A stretch of 64,000 bases of DNA from positions 6,014,230 to 6,078,229 of the forward strand of contig JAKZAP010000012.1 of NCBI GenBank assembly GCA_023053575.1. Reading direction: 5' to 3'. The first letter of the stretch is position 1. Every line of letters begins with the position of its first letter. The notes beneath the pieces are model-generated. The model was not told the DNA's origin. It ran no database searches and worked only from the letters and a program-made list of their open reading frames with translations. The stretch is from Branchinecta lynchi. Lineage: Eukaryota; Arthropoda; Branchiopoda; Anostraca; Branchinectidae. Shown in pieces: positions 1 to 9,446 of the stretch. A program made the translations under genes and the position numbers.

Positions 1-430
1 GGGACATATAGTTCGACCGGAATCCGGCTCTAATCGGAAAATTTGTTATTAGCTAAATTTTAATTTGAAGTTGATTAGATGTTCATTACTGGGGAAAGAA
101 GATACCCTGATTTCGTCTTTGAGCTTTCTTTTTTCGCCGGACAAGTAGTTCTGGAGTTCGGCCGGAACCGGGAAATTGGCAGAAGTGGCAGGAACTTTTC
201 GTCAAAACAGATATGACTTATAGGGGTAAACACACATGTTGAATCCAAATCTGAACTTGGTTTTCTCAGGTGATTAGCTATTTGGCCTTAATCTGTTTCT
301 GAATTTTAATTGTAAAAATGTTCAAGGAGTCTAGCGAAGACTGGGTCTGGCTAAGACAAGACCCAGTTGTCTGGATCAGATATTGAATTTTTGAGATCCC
401 ATCGAAACCTTTGGTCTTGTTCACACTGAC
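1..430. repeat. Composite dispersed repeat, copy 1 (family A)
   Basis: The same composite recurs at about 39726-40098 in the same orientation and at 3790-4090 inverted, and its inner part recurs at 22511-22660. Shared blocks include GTTGATTAGATGTTC, GATTAGCTATTTGGCC and the stretch ending CCTTTGGTCTTGTT. No coding frame was found. The element class is unknown. Confidence 0.6.
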
Positions 431-583
431 TTCTACTATACTGACCTCTGAAATCTCCCTTATTACAAAATGGTACTGAATTACTTATTTGATTGTTTCG
501 CTTTTCAGCGCTAGCCCGATTTTTCTCTGTTGCCAGACAATAAATTGATTTCGTCCAAACCTGATATCGTCACGCTATTTCAT

Positions 584-832
584 CCCAACCCCTTCGCCAT
601 GATTACTCAGTATTTAACCACGGCACGCATTTGTTTTAAATTTTTGCGAGTATTTTTGCGCGAAGCCTGGCCAGAGTAGGCAAGGGCTAACAAGCGAATC
701 CCTAAATTGACGAGGCAAGTATGAGTATTTTTGAAAAACACTACTTCCAGATTATTTTATCATGAAAAAGCTATTTCTAGTAAGAGCTGTGCTTAAAAGG
801 ACTCATTGTTCCTATAATACTGATGCACGCTA
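584..832 (+). repeat. 249-bp direct duplication, copy 1
   Basis: This block, from CCCAACCCCTTCGC to GATGCACGCTA, is repeated almost base for base 417 bp downstream. A third, short piece (AGGCAAGGGCTAACAAGCG) follows copy 2. No coding potential was seen. Confidence 0.85.
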
Positions 833-1000
833 CTTCCGCTATTGTTAAGAAGGTGTGAGATCGAATCCCACTTCTAACATCATTGTTAAGATGTTATATC
901 CCACCGTTGAGACCATTGCTAAGAATGTTATCCCACTTCTAACGCGATTGTTAAGAATGTTGAACCTGGAGGAAGTTTCCAACCCCTGTTCTTACACCTT

Positions 1001-1249
1001 CCCAACCCCTTCGCTATGATTACTCAGTATTTAACCACGGCACGCATTTGTTTTAAATTTTTGCGAGTATTTTTGCGCGAAGCCTGGCCAGAGTAGGCAA
1101 GGGCTAACAAGCGAATCCCTAAATTGACGAGGCAAGTATGAGTATTTTTGAAAAACACTACTTCCAGATTATTTTATCATGAAAAAGCTATTTCTAGTAA
1201 GAGCTGTGCTTAAAAGGACTCATTGTTCCTATAATACTGATGCACGCTA
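1001..1249 (+). repeat. 249-bp direct duplication, copy 2
   Basis: Second copy of the block at 584-832 with very few differences, which suggests a recent tandem or segmental duplication that also carried the adjoining junction block. Confidence 0.85.
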
Positions 1250-1450
1250 TAGGCAAGGGCTAACAAGCGAATCCCTAAATTGACGAGGCAAGTATGAGTA
1301 TCATTGCTAAGAATGTTATCCCACTTCTAACGCGATTGTTAAGAATGTTGAACCTGGAGGAAGTTTCCAACCCCTGTTCTTACACCTTGTTGAGAAAAAA
1401 GGGCTTAAAAAAATAAACTTCCCACTTCTGATACCATTGTTAAGAGGATG

Positions 1451-1473
1451 TCCCTTTTTTTTTTTTTTTTTTT
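1451..1473. repeat. Poly-T tract
   Basis: A run of about 19 T (A on the other strand) directly abuts the tRNA-like segment. In the element's orientation the tRNA-like piece is followed by an A tract. Confidence 0.8.
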
Positions 1474-1476
1474 GTT

Positions 1477-1521
1477 GGTCCCCATACGGGGTCGTGGGTT
1501 CGAATCCCGCTTCTGACACCA
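1477..1521 (+). other. tRNA-Leu-like 3' half including CCA
   Basis: The 45 bases read as a long variable arm (CCCC-ATAC-GGGG), a T-arm (GTGGG-TTCGAAT-CCCGC), the acceptor 3' strand TTCTGACA and CCA. CCA is not encoded in animal nuclear tRNA genes, so a cDNA origin is likely. It is fused directly to TTGTTAAGAAG, the complement of an LTR end. It looks like an LTR retrotransposon primer tRNA copied beyond the usual 18 bases. Confidence 0.6.
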
Positions 1522-1614
1522 TTGTTAAGAAGGTGTGAGATCGAATCCCACTTCTGACACCATTGTTATGTATGTTAAACGTGGAAGAAGTTTCCAACCC
1601 CTGTTCTTACACCT

Positions 1615-2289
1615 TGTTGAGAGGATGGACGAGTGGAGGCGAGGTTTAATGAAGATAAGGCTCCTGGGGTGTGGGCTGAAGACATTCTGACACCGTAGGT
1701 GCCCACTAGCCCCAGGACCAGTCAGGAAACCGGACAAAAGAGACAAGGGAAAGTCTCAGCTAATTCTATAGCTCAGCCGCAGTCAATCCAGAAATCCCTA
1801 ATCAAGCTGGTTCACACATCCTAGCGAAGCTGGAATTCACATATCCAGTCAAGCCCGAGGCCTACTAGCCGAGATGGACCATAACGTCTATAGTTAATTT
1901 ATCTCATGTAAATCGTGTACAAGAGTGTGACACATATAATATAGCACTAATGGGTCCCTAACTAAATATATAAACTGGTCCTTACCATAAATTATAATAC
2001 AGACTAACTGAGGTCTTGCTCCGACCAAGGATGAAAGAGGACTCTCCTTGGCTGCGGATTCATTCCGTAGCCAAAATACTTAGAATGAAAGGGATCAAAG
2101 CCTGACCTCGGCTTAGCGAGCAGCTAACTGGAGCTAGTGGATAAAGACCGAGTGACCTATTGTCACGATGACGGGAAATTAATGATGGTGATGAAAACCG
2201 AAGAGATATATAGAAAAGTAGGCGATAGAGGGAGGGAATAACTAGGAGGACTATTGCAGAGCAAAGTGCTATGGGATGTCTCCATAACA
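1615..2289 (-). mobile_element. Ty3/gypsy LTR, minus strand
   Basis: The reverse complement matches the LTR at 20103-20774 along its whole length, from TGTTATGGAGACATCCCATAG to CATCCTCTCAACA. It keeps the U5 segment that the 5' LTR at 14354-14949 has lost. No recognisable internal region follows, only the junction concatemer, so it is a solo or relic LTR. No clear target duplication was found. Confidence 0.85.
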
Positions 2290-2395
2290 CTATCACTGCT
2301 TCCATTCTTAAACTGAGATAGCAGCTCTGTTGCTAATACCGTTCAGTTGGAGATATAAGATTCAGATTTCAGATTGTTGTGTTTTAGTTAACTCT

Positions 2396-2466
2396 TTTAT
2401 TTTATTTTACATACTCCGCTTTTCAAATGGCGGGCCAGAAATAGATTACTTACTTACTTACTTATT
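2396..2466 (+). repeat. Retroposon 3' end with (TTAC)n tail
   Basis: The sequence CATACTCCGCTTTTCAAATG followed by GCGGG and a (TTAC)n tail is shared with 37000-37078 and, inverted, with 22895-22955. A common end plus a simple-repeat tail is typical of the 3' ends of LINEs or SINEs. Confidence 0.6.
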
Positions 2467-2555
2467 GACGCCAACCCCCAATGACTTGGACTGGCCAAGG
2501 CGTCCACCTGAATACGTTCGCCTCGATCGCACGACGCTCTTTTTGGATGGATTAT

Positions 2556-2849
2556 GAGCGTGTTCCACCCTATCTACCATGGCTACTGCGCATGACGTCA
2601 CGAATATTTGCTTCTTGGCGTCAAGTCTGGAACGCATTTTTTTATTTTCGGTGCAATATTTCTCCAAGGGGTAATCCAGCCAATCACGTTACAGAGATCC
2701 GTAGTTAACACGCTTACTACGCTCCCGAGCATGGTAAGCAAATAGTTACTATTTAGAGAAGGTTGGAACGGTCAGAGAACTAACTTTTCGTGAGGTTGGA
2801 ACGAAATAGTAACTAATAGTTACTATTCTTAGAAGGGTTGAACGCGCTC
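2556..2849. mobile_element. Palindromic MITE, GAGCGTGTTCC family, copy 1
   Basis: The element starts GAGCGTGTTCCACCCT and ends AGGGTTGAACGCGCTC, an imperfect terminal inverted repeat. The interior carries short self-complementary motifs such as AATAGTTACTATT. Other copies are at 3108-3400, 37706-38009 and 47966-48270. No transposase is present, so it is non-autonomous. Confidence 0.75.
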
Positions 2850-3107
2850 TTTATTTCATTGCCATGTTCATGAAATGAATTAGAGCTTAGAAGTGAGCGA
2901 GCACTCGAATGATTCAGGTGGACAATGTGGAAGTTGTATAGCTCAAGAGAAAGTAAGTTTCTGTATTTAACATCTGCGAGGAATACTCTTGATCACTATC
3001 TCTCCTTGCCCATGCAAAATCTCCGGCCTCTCTGGGTACCTAGCGGAAGGAAGGCGGAAGTGGTGTCACAGCTGCTCACAAAGATCGCCGTGATTGCTTG
3101 ACACATG

Positions 3108-3400
3108 GAGCGTGTTCCACCCTACTTACCGTAGTTACTACGCATGACGTCACGAACTTGGCTTTTTGCCGTCAAGGCTGGAACGATTTTTCTATTTTCT
3201 AGCAGGATCTCACGCCAAGGGCGAATCCCACCAATCACGTTACGGAGATGCGTAGTAACTACGCTTACTACGCTCTCGAGCATGGTAAGCAAATAGTAAC
3301 TATTAGTTACTATTCCGACAAGGTTGGAACAGTCAGCGTAGTAACTTTTCCTGAGGATTGAACGGAAATAGTAACTAATAGTAACTATTTCGAGGGGTTC
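3108..3400. mobile_element. Palindromic MITE, GAGCGTGTTCC family, copy 2
   Basis: The left end GAGCGTGTTCCACCCTACTT and the interior match copies 1 and 4 closely. The right terminal repeat is lost near 3400. The open frame across it is a by-product of the palindromic sequence. Confidence 0.75.
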
Positions 3401-3789
3401 GTCACTTGTTCCTTGATCAGGATCACTTGGGAAAATGCAAAACGGTAGTAATCGCGACACTGGCTATTAGACTGACTAATAGCATAATCCAGAAATAGCA
3501 TCTACTTTCTTAAAAAGTTCAGGGACCAGATCCAACTTAAAGTTAATTTCTTCCAAAAATTGGGCACTGCGCATTTTCTCGCACTCTCCTGCTTGATTCG
3601 CCATGCTTACACTTACAAGCTTTGATTGTGAATAAAATTAAGTCCTTATCCAAGCGCTCGTGTAAGTCCAGAATTTTCGCCAAGCAAACCGTTAATTCGC
3701 TCACGTTATGTATTTCACAAATTTCTCTCCGGGTATGCGCACCCTTTCAGAGCTGAATGAATACTGAATGAATTATTGACCTAATCCTC

Positions 3790-4090
3790 GCTGGCAAAAC
3801 AAGACCAAAGGTGTCGATGGGATCCCAAAAATCTAATATTTGATTCAGACAATCGAGTCTTGTCTTCGCAAGATCCAGTCTTGGATAGGCTAATCATCAG
3901 AGAAAACTAATTTCAGATATACCTCTATAAGCCATATCTGTTTTGACGATACTGACCCAGACTTCCTGCCAATTTCCGAGCGAACAACTAGTCCAGCAAA
4001 AAGAAAATACAGAAACAAAACCAGCGTATCTCCTTATCCCCTATAAAGAACATCTAATCAACTTTGAATAAAAGTTTGACTAAAAAAAAA
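3790..4090. repeat. Composite dispersed repeat, inverted copy (family A)
   Basis: This is the reverse complement of the composite at 1-430, including AAGACCAAAGGTGTCGATGG and the CATCTAATCAACTTTGA block. It runs into the 136-bp tandem array. Confidence 0.6.
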
Positions 4091-4740
4091 ATCCGGTTAC
4101 AACCGGATTCCGGAATAATTAAATGTCCGGGTATAAAAAAAATCGTCATATACCGACTCAGCCTCTCATCTTACCCCTTAATCTGTCATCTAATCGAAGT
4201 TTTGCTTTTAACAAATTTTCCGGTTTTGGCCGGATTCCGGGCGAACTAGATGTCCGGCGAGAAAATGATTTTCACCATCGTGTTCGGCATGTCTTTTTAC
4301 CCATAAATCAAATTTAATCAACTTCAAATTAAACTATTACTTTTAACCAGCTTTCCGGTTTTCGCCGGATTCCGGGCGAACTACATGTCCGGGTAGAAAA
4401 TTGTTTTCACCTAAGTGTTCAGCATGTCTCCTTGCCCTAAATCGAACATCTAATCAACTCGAAATAAAACTTTTAATTTTAACAAACTTTCAGGTTTCGG
4501 CCAGATTCCGGGCGAAGGTACTTGTCCATCGGGTAAATGGTTTTCACCATCGTCTTCAGCATGTCTTCCTACCCCTCAATCGAACATCTAATCAACTTCA
4601 AATAAAACTATTACTTTTAACAAACTTTCCGGTTTTGGCCGGATTCCGGGCGAACTAATCGTCCAATGACAAAATGGTTTTCACCATCGTGCTCAGCATG
4701 TCTTCTTACCCCATAATTGACTATCACATTAGCTCTTTCA
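4090..4740 (+). repeat. 136-bp tandem repeat array, about five copies
   Basis: The unit carries CTTTCCGGTTTTGGCCGGAT, CCGGGCGAACTA, TTTTCACCATCGTGTTC and CATCTAATCAACTTCAA. The CCGG landmarks fall near 4093, 4220, 4355, 4491 and 4629, giving spacings of 127, 135, 136 and 138 bp. A diverged array of the same unit is at 29700-30240. Frames across it are not genes. Confidence 0.8.
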
Positions 4741-4744
4741 AAAT

Positions 4745-4972
4745 ATTTTGTTTGCCCCTGAATTTGAACCCCCTCCCCCACCCCTAAATGTAGGGCTACA
4801 AAGCCCATCTACGAACTCGACTGGTCCGACGACCCAACGAATCCTCACACCAAGCTTCATCAAAATATCTCATTCCCTTCGAGAGTTATCGTGCTTACAG
4901 ACGGACGGACAGACGGACAACTTTTGCGATGTCATAGGTATCCCTCCACTTACGTTTTGGGATCCCAAAAAA
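4745..4972 (+). repeat. Dispersed repeat ending GGGATCCCAAAA (family G)
   Basis: Ordered blocks: a C-rich run (CCCCCTCCCCCACCCC), ACCAAGCTTCATCAAAATAT, a GACGGAC run, then TACGTTTTGGGATCCC. Copies are at 30630-30825 (same strand) and at about 21030-21265 and 39615-39725 (opposite strand). It is non-coding and of unknown class. Confidence 0.65.
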
Positions 4973-5034
4973 AGCTTTCGATCTCCTGGATCGCGCGGTT
5001 GCTTTGGACGCCATTTCTGAAATGGGTGCAAGTC

Positions 5035-5960
5035 AATTTTCTCAGTGTATGATTGCCAGTTTTCTCTGAGACCGGAGCCAAGTTGTTAAACTGAATGGAT
5101 CTGTCTCCGCAGTTGAAACAATAACTTGCGGTACCCCCCAAGGTACTAAGTTGGTTCCTCTGATTTTTCTTTGTTCTGTTAATAATGTTGCTAAAGATTT
5201 CCTTCATAGGTACAAATTTGCAGATGATCTCTCCCTTCTCGTTATTTCTAAGCTTTCTTCCACACTTCCGAGCAGTTCTAATCCGGTGCAAGACTCCATA
5301 ACTTCCCGTAGAACTCAACTGTCAAGCAAGAAAAATGCAAATTAATGATAGCAAGTCTTCGGTCATGCGGTTTAGTAGACTGCGAAGAGAAACTGCTGAA
5401 TATCCATCGTCATTCGGCAGTGTAAATCCGTTAAATTGCTTGGGGTAATAATCGATGACGATCTGAAATGGAATTCTCATGTTGACAATATTATCCGTAA
5501 AACCAACTTTTTAATTAAATCCCTCTCCACTCTTAAATCTTTTGGTTTGGATACTAAATGCTTCCTCTGCTATTTTAAAACTTATATCCGTCCTCATTTA
5601 GAATATGCTTCACGGGTTTGGCATTCTTCTCTTTCTGCTGAGCTCTCTGATCGCCTGGAAAATGTCCAAAAGAGAGCAGTGAGAATCATTCTGGGTGATC
5701 ATAATATTTCATACGAAGAAGCTCTCATTAAACTTCACGTTCCTAAATTTACAGAACGTATAAATATTCTTTCAAATAAGTTTGGAGCTAAGATAATCTG
5801 TTGTCCCCAGATGGCCAATCTATTCCCCCCTCCCCGCCCGTCTTCCGTGCGTCGGTCCAAGAGGAATACTGGCAATTAATTTGTTCCATATCCTGCTAAT
5901 CTGCAATCCCAATTTTTACGTCTTTTCATCCCATCATTTATTTCTGGTAAAATATTATAA
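5035..5960 (+). pseudogene. 5'-truncated LINE reverse transcriptase fragment
   Basis: Broken reading frames give, in order, a QGTK-like RT motif (around 5140), the polymerase motif FADD (around 5220; most relatives have YADD), and from 5436 a C-terminal segment with LGVIIDDDLKWNSH and RPHLEYAS. This is the usual layout downstream of the palm in CR1/L2/jockey-like LINE RTs. Frames shift between 5150 and 5436, so it is dead. The endonuclease and most of the RT are missing. Confidence 0.8.
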
Positions 5961-6390
5961 GTGTATTGGTTAATTTTTTTCGTGTCTGTGTATATTTTGT
6001 AAATCTGTGTTCCACTTAAATAAATAACTATATTCTTTATTTCCGTAATAGCACAACATAATATGGCTAGCAGAGGATCGTCATGACGTAACACATGTCA
6101 AAGCAGTGACGTACAATATATACAGTATATGATAATAATGAATAGGCCTACATAATATAATACATATCACACAACAAGAATTAAAATGGGAATAATAAAA
6201 TAAATATCAAGAGTTAAAATGAAAAATAAAATAAGGTACGAATGATGATAAATATCGGTCAGACGAATTTACTAGGGGCGGGGTAATTTGAAGCCGATTT
6301 TTGTTTTCAGTCCTTAGTCTAGTGACGGGCCGATTGGGGTTGGGCGATTGGTAATCAGGTAGAATCCCCCAAAACGCCATACATTTCCCT
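5960..6390. other. AT-rich stretch, nothing recognised
   Basis: No coding frame or repeat copy elsewhere in the window was recognised. It may include untranslated sequence of the LINE fragment upstream. Confidence 0.4.
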
Positions 6391-6838
6391 TCTTAACGAG
6401 TTTGGCCTCACATCTTTTTCAAACCGCAGACACCAACTTTCTACTAAGTTTGGTGACCAGGTACGGGAAGACCCCACCCATCGTCACATACTTCCCCCTC
6501 CCCACATTCCTGACCGTGTAAGGCCACAGAGAATGGCAGCACAACCAGTTCGTAAGATCCTACCCATACGGGCAGTTCATGCGCGGTATGAAAGAAGTTT
6601 TGTCCCCTCCTTTGTGAGTTTTTCCAATGCGAAATTTTAAGTAAAATCCTTTTCCCTTTTTTGTGTGATGTTTGAAGTTTAGCGGTTTAAGTTGTTGCTA
6701 TTTTGTTGTTGTGTAACTTATGAAAATTTGACTATGTTAAAGCCCAATTGTATATAATTATGTTTGACGAGAGAACAAATATTCGGTTTTTTGTTAATAC
6801 CGTAAGGAGGGTTTTTGAAGAATAAAGATTGATTGACT
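6390..6838 (+). mobile_element. LINE 3' end (family shared with 34895-35527)
   Basis: It encodes the last ~80 residues of a LINE ORF2, with the motifs RRHQLSTKFGDQ, RHILPPPHIPDR and SFVPSFVSF, then a 3' UTR ending in AATAAAGATTGATTGACTGA. A close copy with the same 3' UTR is at 34895-35527. The (TGAT)n tail is like that of the LINE at 56-61.4 kb, whose C-terminus is a more distant relative. Confidence 0.85.
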
Positions 6839-7175
6839 GAGAATGGATCTATGATTACCTGAATAGACATTTCAGTCCAAAATCCGTGGTGAGCTTGTGT
6901 CTACGGCACGCCAAAGTGGGAAGACTAAGTTTTGTGAGGCTATCTTCATATGTGTAATAATCATGCCCAAGGATAATCTTGCAAGCCCGCAAGATTATCC
7001 TAGCTTGCAAAAGCTAAGATAGAGCAGAGGAGCAATTTAAAGATAACGTGGATTTGAAGGTAAACCCGAGCCATTTCAGCAACTCGGAAAAGAAAATAGA
7101 AAACGAACCAATTGCAACAGAAGGGCGCAGAGGTTGTTGTGCGACCGAAACAAAGATATTCACATGTTGACAGAT
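6839..7175. other. Unassigned, contains a perfect 13-bp-arm hairpin
   Basis: At 6970-7001, AGGATAATCTTGC and GCAAGATTATCCT flank the loop AAGCCC. Nothing else was recognised. Confidence 0.6.
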
Positions 7176-7540
7176 TTATCTCAAGTATACTGTCCGAAAG
7201 TTGTTTGCTGAAATTTTCATAATTTTAGTGGATTTTGTATGGCTGACTAGGAGGATGTCATCAGCATACGCCAGTGTAGCTGATCGAAATCTCCTTGAAC
7301 AAATATTCAGGAAGAAGAGAATCCAAGCAGTCAGAAATCGCAGACTTAAATACATACGGTGACAAAACTCCACCTTGGCGAACTCCATGGTTCACTGGAA
7401 TATTTTCCGAAAACTGGCGCTGCCATTTTACGCGAATAATAGAATTTGCGTACCAATACTTGAAAGGGAAAGAATAGAAAAAATGACTCAAGAACGAGCA
7501 AGCGAATACAAAGCTTGAGAGTGGACAACATTATCAAAAG
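7176..7540 (-). pseudogene. LINE reverse transcriptase fragment, minus strand
   Basis: Overlapping minus-strand frames encode NHGVRQGGVLSPYVFK (RT motif with the usual G-V-x-Q-G core) and then LAYADDILLVSH (catalytic YADD). A frameshift separates them. The order fits the RT palm of a jockey/L2-type LINE. It lies upstream of the first visible MSH6 exon, on the opposite strand. Confidence 0.8.
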
Positions 7541-7937
7541 CCCCAGAGATGTCTATGTAACAAATGTAATGGTTGATCTGTTTAGGGTGGCCTGTCGCAT
7601 TATTTTGGTCAGAACGTGGTGAGCATGCGCACAACCCGTACCAACCCTGAAACCCAATTGCATGTTTCCGAGATTACATTTTTGAAGAAATTTGAGGAGC
7701 AAGATATACTCAAAAATTTTACTGGGTGTATATGATACTGTAATCGGACGGAAGCTTTTGCACAGTTCAGGGTACTGTTTGACAGGGTACTAACAGTGTC
7801 AGCTTACAAGACAAATAAAACGGCATTAAGGAGACAAGGTATAATTAAATGAAACGGCATTTCTCTGAAAGGATCGAGACGAGATAAATCGGACGCGCCT
7901 TTTACAGATCCTTGGTGAAGCTGTATTTTTTTTTCAG

Positions 7938-8213
7938 GGCGAGCATGCACATGCTGGATTTCCTGAAACCGCATTTGGCCGGTATTCCTCCGCACTGGTC
8001 GAGAAGGGATATAAAATCGCCCGCGTCGAGCAGACGGAAACGCCGGAAATGATGGCGGAACGATTGAAGACAACGCGAAAACCGACAAAATTTGATAGAG
8101 TTGTCACGCGGGAACTGTGCCAAATAACAACTAAAGGAACGCGGACCTTTAACGTCCAGGACGCAGAAGTCTGCGAGTCGACTGCTAATTATCTGCTGGC
8201 TGTTTGTGAAAAG
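7938..8213 (+). CDS. MSH6: MSH6 exon a: mismatch-binding domain
   Basis: This 276-nt exon (92 codons, phase 0 at both ends) is preceded by a T-rich acceptor ending TTTTTTCAG and followed by the donor GTATGCT. The translation carries GFPETAFGRYS, KGYKIARVEQTETPEMM and RELCQITTKGT, which are characteristic of MutS domain I in eukaryotic MSH6. MSH6 pairs with MSH2 as MutS-alpha in the nucleus and recognises base mismatches and small loops. The Phe-Tyr-Glu mismatch-reading motif should lie about 30 residues upstream, in an exon not found in this window. The start is an exon edge, not a start codon. Confidence 0.93.
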
Positions 8214-8297
8214 GTATGCTGTCCTATGGGGGTTTCTGATGGAAGTGGCGGTGTCGAATACTCTGTCCGTCCGTCCGTCTGTAACCACGATTACATT

Positions 8298-8708
8298 AGT
8301 TGCGTTTTTGCAGATACCATAGTATCTGTTACCACGGTAACTGAATTTGCAAGTAGTCGTTTTTGCAGTTGCCGTGGCATCTGATATATGGTCACTCTGC
8401 AAAAGCGACAATTGCCGAAATTGCGCTTTTCGAAGTCATCCGAAAAGGAAAACAGATATTCAGTCACATCACTAAGTGGTAAACTTCTTTCTAAACAATC
8501 TGAAAAATTTGATGAAAGTGAGATGGCTTTTCAGATACCACGACCAGTTACCACGGTCGGACCGTAGTATCTGTATCCACGCTAACTGGCCAGATACCAC
8601 GATAACTCCAAGCTCGTTTTTTTTACCGTGATATCAGATACCACGATAACTGCAAAAACGACTTTAGACCGTGATATGAGATACCGTGGTATATGCAAAA
8701 ACGCAACT
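8298..8708. mobile_element. MITE with TACCACGG-rich ends, copy 1
   Basis: The ends are inverted: AGTTGCGTTTTTGCAGATAC at the left and a matching GCAAAAACGCAACT at the right. The interior has many short palindromes of the GATACCACGGTAAC type. Related copies are at 33598-33925 and 35867-35917. It starts 85 bp after the exon a donor. Confidence 0.75.
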
Positions 8709-8747
8709 ATTATAAGTAGTGAATTGGAAGACAGAAATGTTCCTCTG

Positions 8748-8818
8748 GCGGGATCTGAACTCGCTACCTTTCAGCTTCAGTTGCTATCACTTTAACCGCT
8801 GACCAACAGGCCAGGCCT
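8748..8818 (-). repeat. tRNA-derived SINE-like fragment
   Basis: The minus strand has an A-box-like GGTCAGCGGTTAAAGTG and a B-box-like GAGTTCAGATCC at tRNA spacing. The acceptor stem does not close well, so this is a SINE or tRNA pseudogene rather than a functional tRNA. Confidence 0.5.
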
Positions 8819-9131
8819 GTCTTGCTTCGATTCTGAAGTGACTAATCCAGCCCGCAACCATTTCAGAATATCGTTCAAAGTTTCTCGAAGCCTCAACCCT
8901 GATTGAGATTTTTTATTCAGACACCCCGAAACAAAATTTTCTTTTGCACTAGTGCTGGAAATTTCTGGTAGCCCCGTTTGGCGCCTACCCCTTTTGTTTT
9001 GCTTGGCTTTTCCCAGCTTTGTAGCCACGGCGCGCACAGTTTTGACTTTTGAGATATTTTGCGTAGAACCTTCGCTTCGGAGACCGGGAAGTCTGGACAC
9101 AGTCGTCAAGCGCCAACAAGAAAATCGTAAA

Positions 9132-9402
9132 TATTCCTTGAGCCCAAGCTGACTTTAAAACAAATATTCAAATATTGTATACCACGGATACGTCAGCTAC
9201 GATGCTTCATCAGCTATTTTTCGGCCCTTCTTGGCAAGGGTCCTCGTCAGGATGTCAATCTTCAGGGTCAGCTTCGGGCAGGGAAATAGACCTGTAATAA
9301 GCAAGTGACGCTTCTACAGATTATAAATATCATATTCGGGCAAGTTACTTTCAAATACCACTGTAGGGAAAAAAATAGTCCTGAGATTTAATTTTTGACA
9401 CG
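9132..9402 (-). repeat. Fold-back family repeat with hammerhead-like core, copy 1
   Basis: The minus strand reads CTGACGA, a GC-rich stem region, then CCGAAA. Flanks match 13888-14163 for about 270 bp, from GAGCCCAAGCTGACTTT to CTGAGATTTAATTTTTGACA. Only one arm of the hairpin seen at 45912-46199 is present. Confidence 0.7.
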
Positions 9403-9446
9403 TCTGCTATTTTTGCTGAAAGATTGGGTCGATGACAGGAAAAGTT

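Larger units (their letters stand above)
840..1614 (-). repeat. Concatemer of LTR-end / primer-binding-site junctions
   Basis: On the minus strand the block repeats an LTR-like end (CTTCTTAACA), one A, then TGGTGTCAGAAGTGGGAT, which is the LTR-to-PBS junction of the gypsy element at 14354-20774. Junctions lie near 1505-1535, 1545-1567, 855-890 and, more diverged, 905-960 and 1300-1350. The block sits exactly where internal sequence should follow the minus-strand LTR at 1615-2289. It also holds copy 2 of the 249-bp duplication. Confidence 0.6.

Noticed and set aside
1477..1521. Truncated tRNA-Leu gene
   Set aside because: Encoded CCA and direct fusion to an LTR end point to a reverse-transcribed primer rather than a broken tRNA gene.
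4090..4740. CRISPR-like array
   Set aside because: The unit repeats throughout its length with no unique spacers, and the context is an animal genome; it is a tandem repeat.
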